In this document: in pieces, positions 1-11,214 of the stretch
Position numbering within the stretch: the stretch's first letter is position 1
Layout of the letters: every line of letters begins with the position of its first letter
Assembly (NCBI GenBank): GCA_027946555.1
Contig: JAPEVC010000305.1
Location: 1 to 34,602, forward strand
DNA: 34,602 nt
From: Gnomoniopsis sp. IMI 355080
Taxonomy: Eukaryota; Ascomycota; Sordariomycetes; Diaporthales; Gnomoniaceae
Reading direction: 5' to 3'
Made by a program: the position numbers and the translations under genes
Notes under the pieces: generated by a model
Seen by the model: the letters and a program-made list of their open reading frames with translations, nothing else
What the model was told of the DNA's origin: nothing
The model's database searches: none

Positions 1-1941
1 ACCCCCAGGTCCGGGGATGACCCCTCCCCCATATCCAGCGTCAAGCGACATCTGCAACGCTAGAAAAGGCTTAAAATCCAGGGGTCCCACTTTGCACCTG
101 CAGTTAAGCCGCATAAATTCTGGAGTGCCTTTCCGTTCTTGCATCGGGCAAGCCGAATGGTTTGTTTGTGCGCCAGTGGGGTGTGTTGGTGTGAGGAAGG
201 TTTTGGCGGGGATGGGGGACTGAATATCAAAGTTCGGGAGAGGAGAGTACGTACTGGTGGGGAGCAAACTTGTTTGCTTGTCTGGAAACATGTTGTTTGC
301 CGTTAGTAAATTGCTAGTATAGCAGGCGTCTTGTTCTATTTTTCGTATATTGTCCCCGTTTTGGTAGGTGGGATTTAGACGTGACGAGCACATAGTACGC
401 GTCTCGGCGATACGGTGCAGTGAGGTGAGCGGTGAATATTCGGATCTTCATATACAAATAATAGAATCGCATTATTTTTCGTTTGCTATGCTCTCTGTGC
501 GCCACAGTTGGAACAAAAGTTCTGAGGTTCATTACTTTGCGCAACTTGTAACGTACGTACCTAGGTACAGAGTACCTATTTTCCCATCTTCGTCCTCATT
601 GATGATCGGGCCGAATGTTATTTTTGAACGACCGACCGAACCCGTGAAAAGATATCAGACGATGAGGGGGGATCGCTGTAGATCATGCGGGACCACATGT
701 AACTGTGATTTGAGATAATGGATGGATTCTGTTTTAGAAATTCCAGCCCTACCATTGGGATTTGGGACAGTATACGTACCTAGGTAGCCTTCCTAAGTAC
801 CTAGGCGCGGTTAATCACCGGATCAAACTAGGTCGGCCAGAAAGGGCTCAGAAGACAAGCTTGGCATTTCCTGAGGTCTTGCCATACATACAGGTACCTA
901 GGTATCTATCTATCTACCTAGAAGTTCTGCTACTCGCTGTGTGTGGACCTGGCGGCCTGGGTGCGTGGGTGCATATGTGAGTGCTACGGCATAATGAAAT
1001 CGGGGCCAAAACCTTATCACTAGGTGGCTACCCACTTAGGTAAGGTATAGAAAAAGGAGGTTACAGGCAAATTAGCCTCTGACGTTGAAGGGTTCTCGGG
1101 GCTGCCAGGCGGGAAATCTTTCAGCGCGAGCTAGCCTTGTCTCGGCCTGGTGTGGCTGCGGTGGTGGGTGGTTTTGGGTGGTCTGGCAGCCCGGGCGCCT
1201 GGCTGCGCCTGGCCAGCCCCGGGGTAACAACTAACTAAGGCTGTGTGCAGGACGCACAAAGTGCATGTGGTCCCTGAATTCTCGGCGTTCTCCACCCTCC
1301 ACTTTCAACCAGTCAAAAGCCAAAGTACTTTTTCCTTGCTTTTACTGAGTATTCATTCCCATGGTCTCACTCCTGCCGCTCCCGTCTCCGGAGTTCTTCC
1401 GTTCAACGTCGTCCCTTCCCTTCGTCCAAGTGTCTTGAACACGCGACACATACAAGAAAGGAACAAAGAGGCAATTAAGGACGTCCCCCAATCAACTCTC
1501 CACCCGCCCAGCTGGACTCCTGTCCCACAACACTACCATCCGGATCTCGAAAGACACAGGCGCACATGGTACAGTACAGTACAAGTCGGGACACACAAGA
1601 CGAACGCCCGGCAAGGTGGTCCTACAGGTCCTCACTCAGCCTTCTGCGTCACGAGACGGGCTATCGCAAGCACCCAAGTGGAACCTGTCTGCTATCGTTG
1701 CAATCAGAGAAAAGTGGTCCGTAAGAAAGCGCGCCCCACTACGGAGTAACGGCCCTGTTCGACTCGCGAGGGTGCGCGCGCACTGCAACTTGGTCCCCCG
1801 GCGAAATATATCAGACACGACAAATCCACACCCCACTCAACAACTCTACCAAAGCTACGAATTGAGGAAGATTTTTTGGCCTCGCTGTCATCGCTGCTGC
1901 TGCTGCTGCGCGCGACCAGCCAGCAACAACGAGTTGGTGCG
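1..1941. other. Upstream region and probable 5' leader of the PDE1 gene; no supported gene
   Basis: About 1.9 kb without a supportable coding gene. Open frames here are short, lack recognisable motifs and have no consistent splice partners. It holds several copies of the palindrome TACCTAGGTA (a perfect 12-nt GTACCTAGGTAC at 557-568, others at 776-786 and 893-904), a TATC run near 903-914, and a CTG run near 1893-1909 just before the first PDE1 codon. The stretch from about 1240 onward is CT/CA-rich, as fungal promoters and leaders often are, and probably includes the transcription start of the downstream gene. I could not fix a TATA box. Confidence 0.5.
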
Positions 1942-4900
1942 ATGGCTGGCGAGGAGAGGCCCGACATGGTTGATGGGGACGAGGCGACCTTGGCGGCGCA
2001 TGCGCATGCGACTGATGCGCCCGCCGATGCGCCCAAGCCTGCGCTACAGGTCATTATACTGGTACGTCTACAATTCAATTGTCTTGCCTGTTCGTCGCTG
2101 TTGCTCTTCCGCATGCTTCTCTCTATATGCCTCACGCATGTATTTTGGTTCCGGCACTTCGCTCCTCGTTTTGTTGTGTGTGCAACTATCGTCTTTGCGC
2201 TTGCGACAAATCCACCTTTGCGGACCTGGACTCCGATACGCGGAGGCGAGCCTCGACCATGAACAAGCCGCTGCATTGGTTTGGCTTTCGGGAAAGACTG
2301 GGTTATCGATCCAGGCATTTACATCGATGCGCCCTTCTAGAAGCTTTTGCTCTCGCAGATTTCCCCTCATTCGACCAACGCGCCCTTCCAACCTGCCGCC
2401 CTATCACAGAGGAATTGTTGTTCGGACACAGCCTAGAATCCTTCCAGAAGCCTGTCATCTGTACGATCAAACTCGTTCTTTCAACGTCCGGCACCTATCA
2501 GCCAACGTCGCGAGCGAATGATAGAGTTTCGCATCGCTTTGTTGGATCTTGCTACGATGAAACGCCCAGCACCCGATGCTCGGCTCACAACCCACCGACA
2601 ATGCATCAGTCAACAATCGAATGGTCTGGCACACAGGAAAAAAAGAAAATGACGAAATGACTGTCTGGGACGTGATACAAGACCGTGCAGCCAAAGCGCC
2701 ACCCAACTTCGCAAGTGCAGGGCGCAAGATTTGGCTACCGAACAATGACGCTATGGCCTGCAGAGTCTGGGGAGAGCTGGGAGCTGGGGCCATGGTGGAT
2801 GTGTGATTCACCTCCCATTCTTTTTTTGAGTTTCTAGAGGACCCATTTGGACCCCGGACTCTCCGGCCAAGGGCCCCTGCGTGAGCACAGCTCGCCCAAG
2901 ATCCAGACCCACTATTTCCGAGATCCGCTGGATGATCAGATCAACACTCCACTATTTCCAGCCTTATTGAGACGTCAGAGTGTCAGCCTTGCAGCAGAGG
3001 GGCCAGTCCAAGTGGATTAATGGCGGACGAATGCTGACCGCCACTTGTGTCTTTGTTGAACTCGATGACACGAAGCTTGAGGCTCTTGGCGCCACCAATG
3101 GCTGCTACACTGGGCGGCGGTCATTGCTTTTTTTCAAACCCATGCACTCGCAAAACGCAACATAGTCACACTCTGTCGCATAGTTATCAATCCGCACCCA
3201 GCCCCTGCTAATACGTTCCACGACAGGGTTCTCAGGGAGGACCGCTCGAGACGAATTGCACAGCATTTCTTGTGCGCTCAATAGCGGCGGGATGGAGGAA
3301 GGGCTCGATCATGGCCGTCGACGCAGGCGTGCACCTCGGCGCTATACATCAGATCCTCCTGGACACACAACCACCACAATTGGGCAAGACGGACGAGTAT
3401 GCCTTGCCTTACATATTACGCACAGGTCCTTTTGCCGGGTTGAAGGTACACTCGGCATCAGCCAAGACCAATGCAAAGAAAATCCAAGGCGACCTGATTG
3501 ACACCTACCTCATCACCCATCCACACCTCGACCACATCTCCGGTTTCGCCATCAATACGGCTGGCCTCGCAGGTCCTAGGCGGAAGAAGCTTGCCGGTCT
3601 TCCTGGGACCATCCAAGCCCTGAAGACACACCTTTTCAACAACGTCATCTGGCCCAACCTTTCGGACGAAGATCACGGCGCCGGGCTCTTCACCTACATG
3701 CGTCTGAACGAGGGCGGCTCGCCCGCCATGGGCAACGCCGACGGATATTTGGAGTTTAACGAAGGCCTGGCCGTCAAGGTATGGAGTGTTAGTCACGGGC
3801 ATAGTATGGACCCGCCGCGGTCGTCCCAGCAGCGCATTGGCAGCGGCTCCAACTCACGTTGGGGTAGTCTCGACGCGTCGTCGGGTGTCGCCGGTGTGCC
3901 CGTATACACAGGGATGCTCAGTCCGCGATCCATCGCTCATCACAACGTCAGCCCGGGGCTCGTTAATTTATTCCAGCAGCAACAGCAACAGCAACAGCAA
4001 CACCATCAGCTTGCGCATGAGCGTGCCAACTCTGTCCTCCCGCTGCCTAGCATGCCGTCGGGAGTCGCAATGGGCCGTACACCGTCATTGATGAATCTGA
4101 GCGCAGGCCACAGCCCTACTGAGATGCAATGCGTATATGACAGCAGCTCATACTTCATCCGCGATGTGGAAACGGGCGTAGAGGTGCTCATCTTTGGCGA
4201 TGTAGAAGCGGATAGTATTTCAGCGCATCCGCGCAACCTGCGGATTTGGCAAGAAGCCGCGCCAAAGATCGCCGCGGGGAAACTGAAAGCCATCTTGATC
4301 GAGTGCAGCTATGACGATTCAAGGCCAGTGGAGAGGCTGTTTGGGCATCTGACGCCCGAGTTCTTGGTGCAAGAGCTTAGCGTGCTGGCAGAGGAGACGA
4401 GGACGGCGAGGGCACAGGCTATATTGGACAAGGCGAGGGAAGCAGAGGACCCGCGAAGAGGTGGAAAGAGGAAACGGGACGGTGGAGACGAGGGCGGCGT
4501 GTTGGCGAGGCGAAGGGCGACCAGGTTGGCTACGCGGGATTTCCATAGGGGTGACAGCATGACCCCGTCGGGCGAAGAGCCTATTAGCCCCAGGACGCAG
4601 AAAGCGGCGTCCCAGCAAGCAGCGGACGGCGAGGCCAACAACACCGCGACGACAACGAATGCACAACAACAGCAGCAGTATAACCGATCGTCCATGCCAC
4701 CGACATTACGCGAGATGGGGCGGTCGTACACGGCTGAGTCGAGCATGAGCCCAGGGACGTCCATCTCGCAGGGCGTGATGAACGCCAACACAGCGCCACG
4801 TGCACCGCCCCAAGAAGAAATTGCGCAGTTAGAGGGCGTCAAGGTGGTCATTATCCACATGAAGGACACGATGGATGACGAGCCGCCGATTGGAGAGTTG

Positions 4901-5020
4901 ATCCTGGAAGAGCTTCGGGAGCATGAGGCGGTGCTGGCGGAGGACGAGGGCGTTGGAGGCGGGAAAGGGTTGGGGTGTGAATGGGTTATTAGTGAAGTGG
5001 GGATGAGCTTGATGTTGTGA
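1942..5020 (+). CDS. PDE1: Class II (low-affinity) 3',5'-cyclic-nucleotide phosphodiesterase
   Basis: Hydrolyses cAMP (and cGMP in relatives) to the 5'-nucleotide and so damps the cAMP-PKA pathway; expected to be cytosolic. Exons 1942-2061 and 3227-5020 join in phase 0 to give 637 residues. The junction rebuilds the N-terminal strand-loop of the family, LQVIIL then GSQGGP. The donor is GTACGT, the acceptor CGACAG, with GCTAATAC as a likely branch site near 3207-3214. The metallo-beta-lactamase-type metal motif HPHLDH is at residues 138-143. Further candidate ligands are His230 (in SVSHGHS), Asp365 (in IFGDVE) and His414. Residues about 236-335 hold a low-complexity insert with nine Gln in a row (290-298), and a second Ser/Gln/Arg-rich insert lies at about 450-580. 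The protein is therefore longer than a compact family member. ATG 1942 is the first in-frame start. Family call is firm; the intron is unusually long. Confidence 0.93.
2062..3226 (+). other. Unusually long (1165 nt) intron of the PDE1 gene
   Basis: Starts with a consensus GTACGT donor and ends at CGACAG, with a good branch-site match (GCTAATAC) about 15 nt upstream. Splicing rejoins the conserved N-terminal loop of the phosphodiesterase in phase 0. The interior holds short open frames on both strands but none with a recognisable motif. It also has a repeated CCACTATTTCC (near 2909 and 2949). Other introns in this window are mostly 50-150 nt. Confidence 0.8.
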
Positions 5021-7365
5021 GGCAGGGAGAGAGCCACAGGGTTTGTCGGGGGGTGTGGGTGCTCCTGCTGGGCAAGTTGAGGGTCCCCTCTGGTGGGCTA
5101 GAGAAAAACCTCATCTTTTTCTCGTTTTGTATTATTGTAAATGTAAAGGTTTAGGGGAAAATATTTTCTTGTACAAGATCAGCGTTTTGGGATGGAGTGG
5201 GTGGACCATTGGGGCAGAACGGGGAAGGAAAAGGACATTCATAGCTCTGGGAGTCTGGTGGGGGTTCCGGATTTCTTCTTTCTTTCTTTCCTGCTGTCTT
5301 CCCTTTACTTTTTTTTTTCGTCCTTTAGGGTTTGAGATGAGAGGGAATGGGACACTGGAATATAGATGGAGAGATACCACGGGAATACAAATGACTTTTT
5401 CCTTTTATTCCCCCTGTGCTTATCGTTGCGCGCTGGAGACATTCGTCAAAACTGTTGCCCATAGGTCAGCCTCATTAGATAGGTAATTGACACGGTGGAT
5501 TGGTCTTGACTCAGCTGTTGGTTGAGCATTTCGACCTAGCTGGTAAAGCTAACCTGCTTGTTCTACGAGTCTAGTCTAGGCAAAACCCACATTTGATCAG
5601 CTATCAACTATCAGCTCAATACATGCCTGTCTGATAGAATAGATCTGCGGCCGGAGCATTCAGGGTCTCTTCTCTCTCTCTCTCTCATTGGTGTATTCGA
5701 ATATTTTGGACGTTGCGAACGCAAAAACGCGCGCTTATCATTACCCTGTGTCTGTTTACCAATGAGCTTGCTGAAGAGTCATCAAGCGTTTTATTTATTG
5801 CATACTGCATTTTTACTTTACAGTTTTGCGCAAGGGTTCTATAATAACAGAAGTAATAAAATGTTTTGATTTTTCTTGGCTCACGGTCGCTGAGTAGGGT
5901 TTCCCAAGCCACCTGTTGCCGATCGTTTGTTTCGTACGGAGCAGTTACTAATGCCTGCACCCTTCCCCCCAGCCTCCGTATTCACCCAAAAGGAAGAGCG
6001 ACTCAAATCAGAGAAAATCATGCTTGTGTGTATCTTGTTGATCTTAATTCTAGAATGGTCTAATTTGTGTGTAGATAGATAGACAAATTGATTGATTGAG
6101 TGATTAATAGATTGATAGATAGATTGACAGCTCTGGAGATAGATATCCCGCGCGCACCCGGACCTGTGGGACTCGATGCAGATACTTGTTTCGTGTTGAT
6201 CGACATCTTTCTTAAGCCGGAACTGGATAAATCCCACCACAAATGGTCTTTTGTCGACTCTCGTTGGAGATGCCAAGATCCGAATTGGTTTGTTGTTGAT
6301 CCCCGGCTAAGTCGCCGCATTGGTTGATTTACTTCCACTATATACGGGGGGATCGTCAGTCCTAACTTATAGGCAGGCACCAAATTTTCTTGGCGAGTCA
6401 ATCTGGTTCTCCAAATGACTCTTCCTTTTATCGCATATAAAGTAAGTACACCGAGAGCAATCTAGCATTTTGTGTGTGTGTGTATTTGTGTGGCAGGTGG
6501 CAAGGAAGTAGTTTGTTCATCATCATCCGCGAAATATAGGATGCCCAGAATATCTAGGTAGCTTCTGATCAATAATATGTGGCTAAATTAAGCCTGCATC
6601 ATCTTTCTTTTAAGCGGTGATTAATATCAACCGACCATCGGAATTGTGATCCGATAGAACATCACTTAGGGTAGCTATGCAGATATTTGACAATACCTGT
6701 CTATATTCCGATTCCGTCGTTAGATATGAAACCGACTATCCTTTCCAGAAAAAAAAACCAAAACTCTCGTCCTTTTCATATTGCACCAATAGGCAAACGG
6801 AGCACTCTTGCCTGAAGCTGCTCGGTGGGTCAGTAATGCCCAATATAAGTGTATCCACAAAAAAGTTGACGAGTAGAATTTCTCTGATGTATTGGGACCA
6901 CCTAGATTAGAACACGAAGAAAAAGAGAGAAAGACCTCTGCAGATCGAAACATCAAACTGTAACCCACCAACCACCAAAGAAAGGCCCAGCGGCTCAGCT
7001 GCAAAGCGAAAATCAAGGCAGAGAGGGAGAGTCCCCATCTCGCTTGTTGATCAATCCCGTCCCGCCCGGGATAGATAGGTTCATTGATCCGAGACCGCCA
7101 ACGCAAGCAAGCAAGCTAAGGTTGATATTAAGCTTCGATTTGATTGTGAGAAGAACAAAAAGGGTGGGTCGGGCCGTATATACGGAATGTTTTGCCGGAG
7201 CTTTGGTGTTTTTAGGTATATAATAGTAGTAGCATCCACAACCCATCCTCGCCCTCCTCGAACGTCCACCTTGTAAAGAAAAAAACCCTCTCCTCAGCCA
7301 TCTCATTCATTTTCTATCCTCTCTTTACATCATACAAATCTAAACACCACATTTCGAAAAATAAA
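5021..7365. other. Intergenic region with simple repeats; no supported gene
   Basis: The first few hundred bases are probably the 3' UTR of PDE1 (T-rich, with TGTAAATG near 5137). The rest has no supportable frame. Simple repeats: a CT run at 5666-5686, a mixed GATA/GATT tract at about 6072-6128, and a TG run at 6471-6483. The last 250 bases form the promoter of the secreted peptide gene at 7366. Confidence 0.5.
7217..7223 (+). promoter_or_regulatory. Likely TATA element of the secreted peptide gene
   Basis: The heptamer TATATAA lies 143 nt before the ATG at 7366. It is followed by a CT-rich tract (7280-7330) and an AC-rich leader ending in AAAAATAAA directly before the start, an arrangement common in strongly expressed fungal genes. 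Position and composition are seen; function is inferred. Confidence 0.4.
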
Positions 7366-7548
7366 ATGCAACTCTCACTCCTCACCATCCTCTCGGCTGC
7401 CAGCCTCGCGGCCGCCGTGGCCGTGCCGCCTTACCCCCAAGTCGCTCCTGTGCAGAACCTGACGTCTAGAGGTCTGCCTGACAACACCACTGTGCCTGCA
7501 TACATTCCACAGACAGGCAAGCTTGTCCGTATCTCTGAGAGGCACTGA
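7366..7548 (+). CDS. Small secreted peptide (60 residues), family not recognised
   Basis: Single-exon frame from ATG 7366 to TGA 7546-7548. The N-terminus has a clear secretion signal: a Leu/Ala-rich hydrophobic run at residues 3-19 ending in AVAVP, with probable cleavage near residue 19. The remaining ~40 residues are Pro-rich, have two N-glycosylation sequons (NLT at 31-33, NTT at 40-42), no cysteines, and two similar short elements, VPPYPQ (20-25) and VPAYIPQ (43-49). The good promoter/leader layout supports a real gene. I do not recognise a family; a cysteine-free apoplastic peptide or a processed peptide precursor are both possible. A further downstream exon cannot be excluded, since GT sites occur near the stop. 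Confidence 0.6.
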   Translation: MQLSLLTILSAASLAAAVAVPPYPQVAPVQNLTSRGLPDNTTVPAYIPQTGKLVRISERH

Positions 7549-8493
7549 AATGGCCGGCCTTTGGGGTTTGAGGGGGGGGGAGCTCACGTCTTTTTCGTCG
7601 TTGGGGGCCCTGTTACATATTTCGCCTAGCCAGCGCAATGCTTTTCCAGATGGTGAGTAACCTATATATTGATACTATCTCTTCGTCTTTTCCGTCTTGT
7701 ACAGAATCCAACTCGGGGTTTAGATTTGGATATAGCTCGTGAATTCTCGGTACGGGAGCTGACAACTGTCTTCCCAAGCAGGATGTTGATTGCGTTCTCT
7801 CTTGTTACGATTAGATTCTGATGAAGCATTTTCTGAATGGATGTGTGTTCTGGCCTATATGGTTAGCTGTGTGGCTGCCAGTCGAGGCAGGCCCAGTGGT
7901 TTGTGGAATCTGGTTAGCAAAAGTCGGCCATAATGGAAGGCCTTCTCTATTCGGTAGCGCTTTTTCCTCGTCAGTGTAGAACTATATGAGACACTACTGA
8001 TCCGAAGTATCCTATTCAACAGAACGACGGTGCGCTATTGAATGTGTTCTTTTACTCGATCTGACGTAAGAAAGTATATATAAAGTGGTGAAGAATGGTG
8101 GAGACTAGACTCGCTGAAAAGCTATTCGTCCCAGGCCGCTGACATGCAAAATGACACTTAATGTAATCTTGTGCACCTGGGAGGCTCTGAGGCGTCAATC
8201 CGCGAACTTCTGAAAGCTATTGTTTGCATATTGTCGACACTATAATTCTTCATTCATCGGACAGTGGAACACAGGATCTTTCTCGTGAATGAGTAGCAAG
8301 TGGTGAAGGTGCCACATGACCCAGTTGGTTCAAGCATAGGACTGGCGCCGATTTTTATCTGAGCATATTGATCTAGCATAACTGTTTGAACCTAATCACT
8401 CGAAGGCGGTCCAGATTCAATCTTGATATCACTACTTTTCTGCTTGTATTTCCACTTTACCCGCATGCTTACGGTCTTTACCTCCTCTGACCT
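7549..8493. other. Intergenic region between two converging genes; nothing recognised
   Basis: About 0.95 kb between the ends of the secreted peptide gene and the minus-strand PTH11-like gene. It should contain both 3' UTRs. I see no open frame, tRNA or repeat worth naming. Confidence 0.5.
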
Positions 8494-9984
8494 TCAGCCC
8501 GCGGACTCCTTTTGTCGAATACTACCTAGCGTTTGAAGACTATCTTGCGGGAGGTATACCTCTTGCGAGCGGGATGGAGCTTTGCTCCTCTTTCTGAGAC
8601 TTACAAGAGACGAGACTGAGCGAAGCTTGGAGTAAAGGGGCGCAGGTGATAGCTTGTCGAGGAGGTGGGCGCAGGGTGGAAGGCAGGCGACCAAAAATCC
8701 AACCCCAATTTCAATGTACGCCCAAAAGAGCAATATCGATACGACGCCTATTTAACTCAGGTCAACACAGGAAGCACATATCTAGGTTTGTCAAACAAAC
8801 TGTCAGAAGACTCATTACCTTCATTGTCGGTTGATGGCTGGACTGTCCCCAAGATGTGCATGGTCCGGCTCGTTGTCCCCTGCTCCATCATCTGAATCCA
8901 GACAATCATTCTCAGAAGACCTCCAATGACAGCACTATGTCGCAGGGTTGTCAGTCTCTATAGCAGATTTATCGGATCCTATCGAACGCCGACTTACAGG
9001 CCACTGAGGGCAAAGACAATAGATGCTTGAAACTTTCGGCGTGTCTTCATGTTCAGTTTCCTGATCTTTGAAGTATTGCATATTAGCGATAGTATCATGT
9101 TATCGTCATATGGAAAGGCACTTGTAGCTCCGGCTTTCATACTTCAACAAGCGGCTCAATAAGTACTGCAATATCCAGGACCCAGCTGACAATCGCCAGA
9201 CCGCTGTACATCGAAAAGTTATCGACGCATTTTCTGCGCAGCTCTGCTAGGCCAGTCCATGTGCCTTCTGGGTGTAAGCCGCACTCAAAGACGCTGAGGA
9301 CGACCGCTGAGGTGGTCCAGATAGCAGTCAGAATGATCAGGGTCCAGTTGGCAATGTCGAAAGCTGTCCGTCGGCCATGACCTGCAAGTCAACAAAGTAT
9401 TAGCTATGCAATATACGTTGCAGATGGGCACACCATTGCAAAACGTACCCTTGAATATCCTCCGGAAGAAAAGCAGAAGCGACAGCTTAATCAGGCCGAT
9501 GTCTAAGGAATGGAATATCCAGAAGACATACTGGTGCTATGCCGGAGCGTTAGCGCACCCAGATCAATTTATCCGTACTCTGAGAAAGTACATACCTTTC
9601 CACGTAACGCAATGGCGCTGGGACTTAGTGGCGCGAGTGTGTGACCACCGACGAAGTGCTTTTGTGCTCCTAGGGCCAGTCATAGTCAGCACAGGCCTAC
9701 ACTGTAATTGGACGCCTCCAACAGGAGGTGACTTACCCACGACCAGTGAAATCCCAATGCCCAATAGGACTATCTGTTGATGACAATTATTAGCCTACCA
9801 ATGATGGAAGTCTTCCATTTTGAAGGAGGCCTGTTACATAGGATGGAATAAGTAGTATGTCATCAGGCTTCACTCTCTGATTTTGCTTGCGGAGCCCATA
9901 AAACCGAAGTGCAAGCGTCAGGCTGGCAAGAACCGGAAACAAGATTCCAACGGCAGTGACACTACCATAGTTGGCGTAAGTCAT
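8494..9984 (-). CDS. PTH11-like rhodopsin-fold integral membrane protein (seven TM)
   Basis: Eight exons on the minus strand: 9984-9838, 9773-9737, 9669-9596, 9536-9449, 9381-9143, 9065-8998, 8934-8819, 8747-8494. All have GT-AG junctions with matching phases and give 340 residues. Seven hydrophobic spans lie near residues 8-28, 43-61, 88-110, 126-148, 172-192, 207-233 and 258-282. Family-like marks are the DD before TM2 (residues 41-42), the extracellular CGLHPEGTW, the Cys at the start of TM5, and the last span FWAYIEIGVGFLVACLPP. The family (fungal rhodopsin-domain/PTH11-type, the same fold as SAT5-like cluster proteins) is often GPCR-like or sits in secondary-metabolite loci. The ~60-residue C-terminal tail is basic and Ser-rich, presumably cytoplasmic. 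It diverges from the UstYa-like gene, 1.2 kb away. Ligand and pathway are unknown. Confidence 0.85.
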
Positions 9985-11214
9985 ATTGGAGCGGAGTCAA
10001 GAACCAGACAAGGCAACTTGGATTGTAGTGCGAACAAGTGTATGAGAGCTCCCGCGAGGTAAAAAAGTCGAACATTGACAGAACGGAGTAGTATGTTGTC
10101 GATGTCATGATCTAATATCTAATGTGCCCACGGGATTTTAGAGTGCAGATGATGTCCAGTCGTAGCAGCCGGGGCAGATTCTGTTACCAACGAGACCTTA
10201 CATACACCCTTGGGTCGCAATAACTCCCGCTGATACCACCTGCTGTGCCAAACTCAAAAAGCTACCATGGTCAGGCAGAGGTTGCAAGGCAAATGGCATA
10301 CGCCGTTGGTGAGCATTTCTCGAGCCTAAGACGAATCCTCCTACCAATCTAGATCCCCTGAGAGAGCAAGCATGTCCTTGTTGAATGGTTACACCGTGGG
10401 GCGCTTTCTGAGTTAGAGAATCGGCCCCGGCCAACAGGCAAGGTTACCAGGTGAGAATCGTGTGATCAATACCTAAGTAGATAGGCGGCATATTTTCTAA
10501 TTATATCGTCCTCGATTTTCGTTGAATTCCTGATGGAACAGAGGAAAGAGTGTTGGGTGATTGTCCTTCATTTCTTTGCAATGATCCCCAATCACTCACT
10601 ACCCTGTCTGCCTACAGTATTTGGGTATCGCCTTCATGTGGTCAGCCCATCCTGGTGTTCTGTGCGCTCTGTATGACAATTGGAATGTCGTACTGCATTT
10701 GCTGTGCCGCATTTGAGATAACAGCGTATGCTCGGATACATTCCATGAGGCTCTAAAGTTTGGTAGCTTTATGTTGCGGATGCATCGTGGCGGAAATTCG
10801 CAGTGCGTTTGTTTTCTAGCGCCAACCTCGGCCAAAGAATTCCCAATCCCTTCCCATTATTTGAGCCGGCACCTTGACTTGTTCCGAGTTAATCATCATG
10901 CATGGGCTCCTATTTGGCAAGAACGTATTCACTCTGTATTCGCGGTATGCAGGGGTATCCTCATGAAAGGATTGACCAAGTACTATGGTAGATTAATTTG
11001 GGTAAATTATGAAGTCCAACAACTATTTGGATACGCAGGTGAATGGTTCATTCAAGAAGCCCATCAGCTTGGCCTACAATAGCAAGTAAAAGCCGAGAAA
11101 ATTGTTATATCAAGCGTCGTAAATTGATGAAAGAACAAAGCTTATCTCTCAATCCGTCTTCGTGGATTGTCTTCTGGACGCACATACAGTCACTTTCACC
11201 CACAATTCCAAGAG
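9985..11214. other. Divergent intergenic region between the PTH11-like and UstYa-like genes
   Basis: About 1.2 kb between two divergently transcribed genes, so it should contain both promoters. Open frames here (for example 10198-10434 minus and 10771-11082 plus) show no recognisable motif and no splice partners. A shared divergent promoter would fit co-regulation with the UstYa-like gene, but no binding site could be identified. Confidence 0.45.

Noticed and set aside
1616..2521. 301-codon plus-strand frame upstream of and inside the PDE1 intron
   Set aside because: It overlaps the true first exon in another frame, is Arg/Ser/Cys-rich without domain features, and has no good start.
4309..5037. 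242-codon minus-strand frame overlapping the end of PDE1
   Set aside because: It is antisense to a well-supported catalytic exon. Its Ser/Pro/Cys-rich composition is what the complement of that GC-rich exon gives; no motif, no splice partners.
6072..6128. GATA/GATT tract as a regulatory GATA-factor array
   Set aside because: It is a degenerate tetranucleotide microsatellite far from any start codon; repeat slippage explains it better.
10198..11082. Medium-length frames between the PTH11-like and UstYa-like genes as a possible extra cluster gene
   Set aside because: Compositions are not protein-like, no conserved motif was visible, and no set of splice sites joined them into a longer product.
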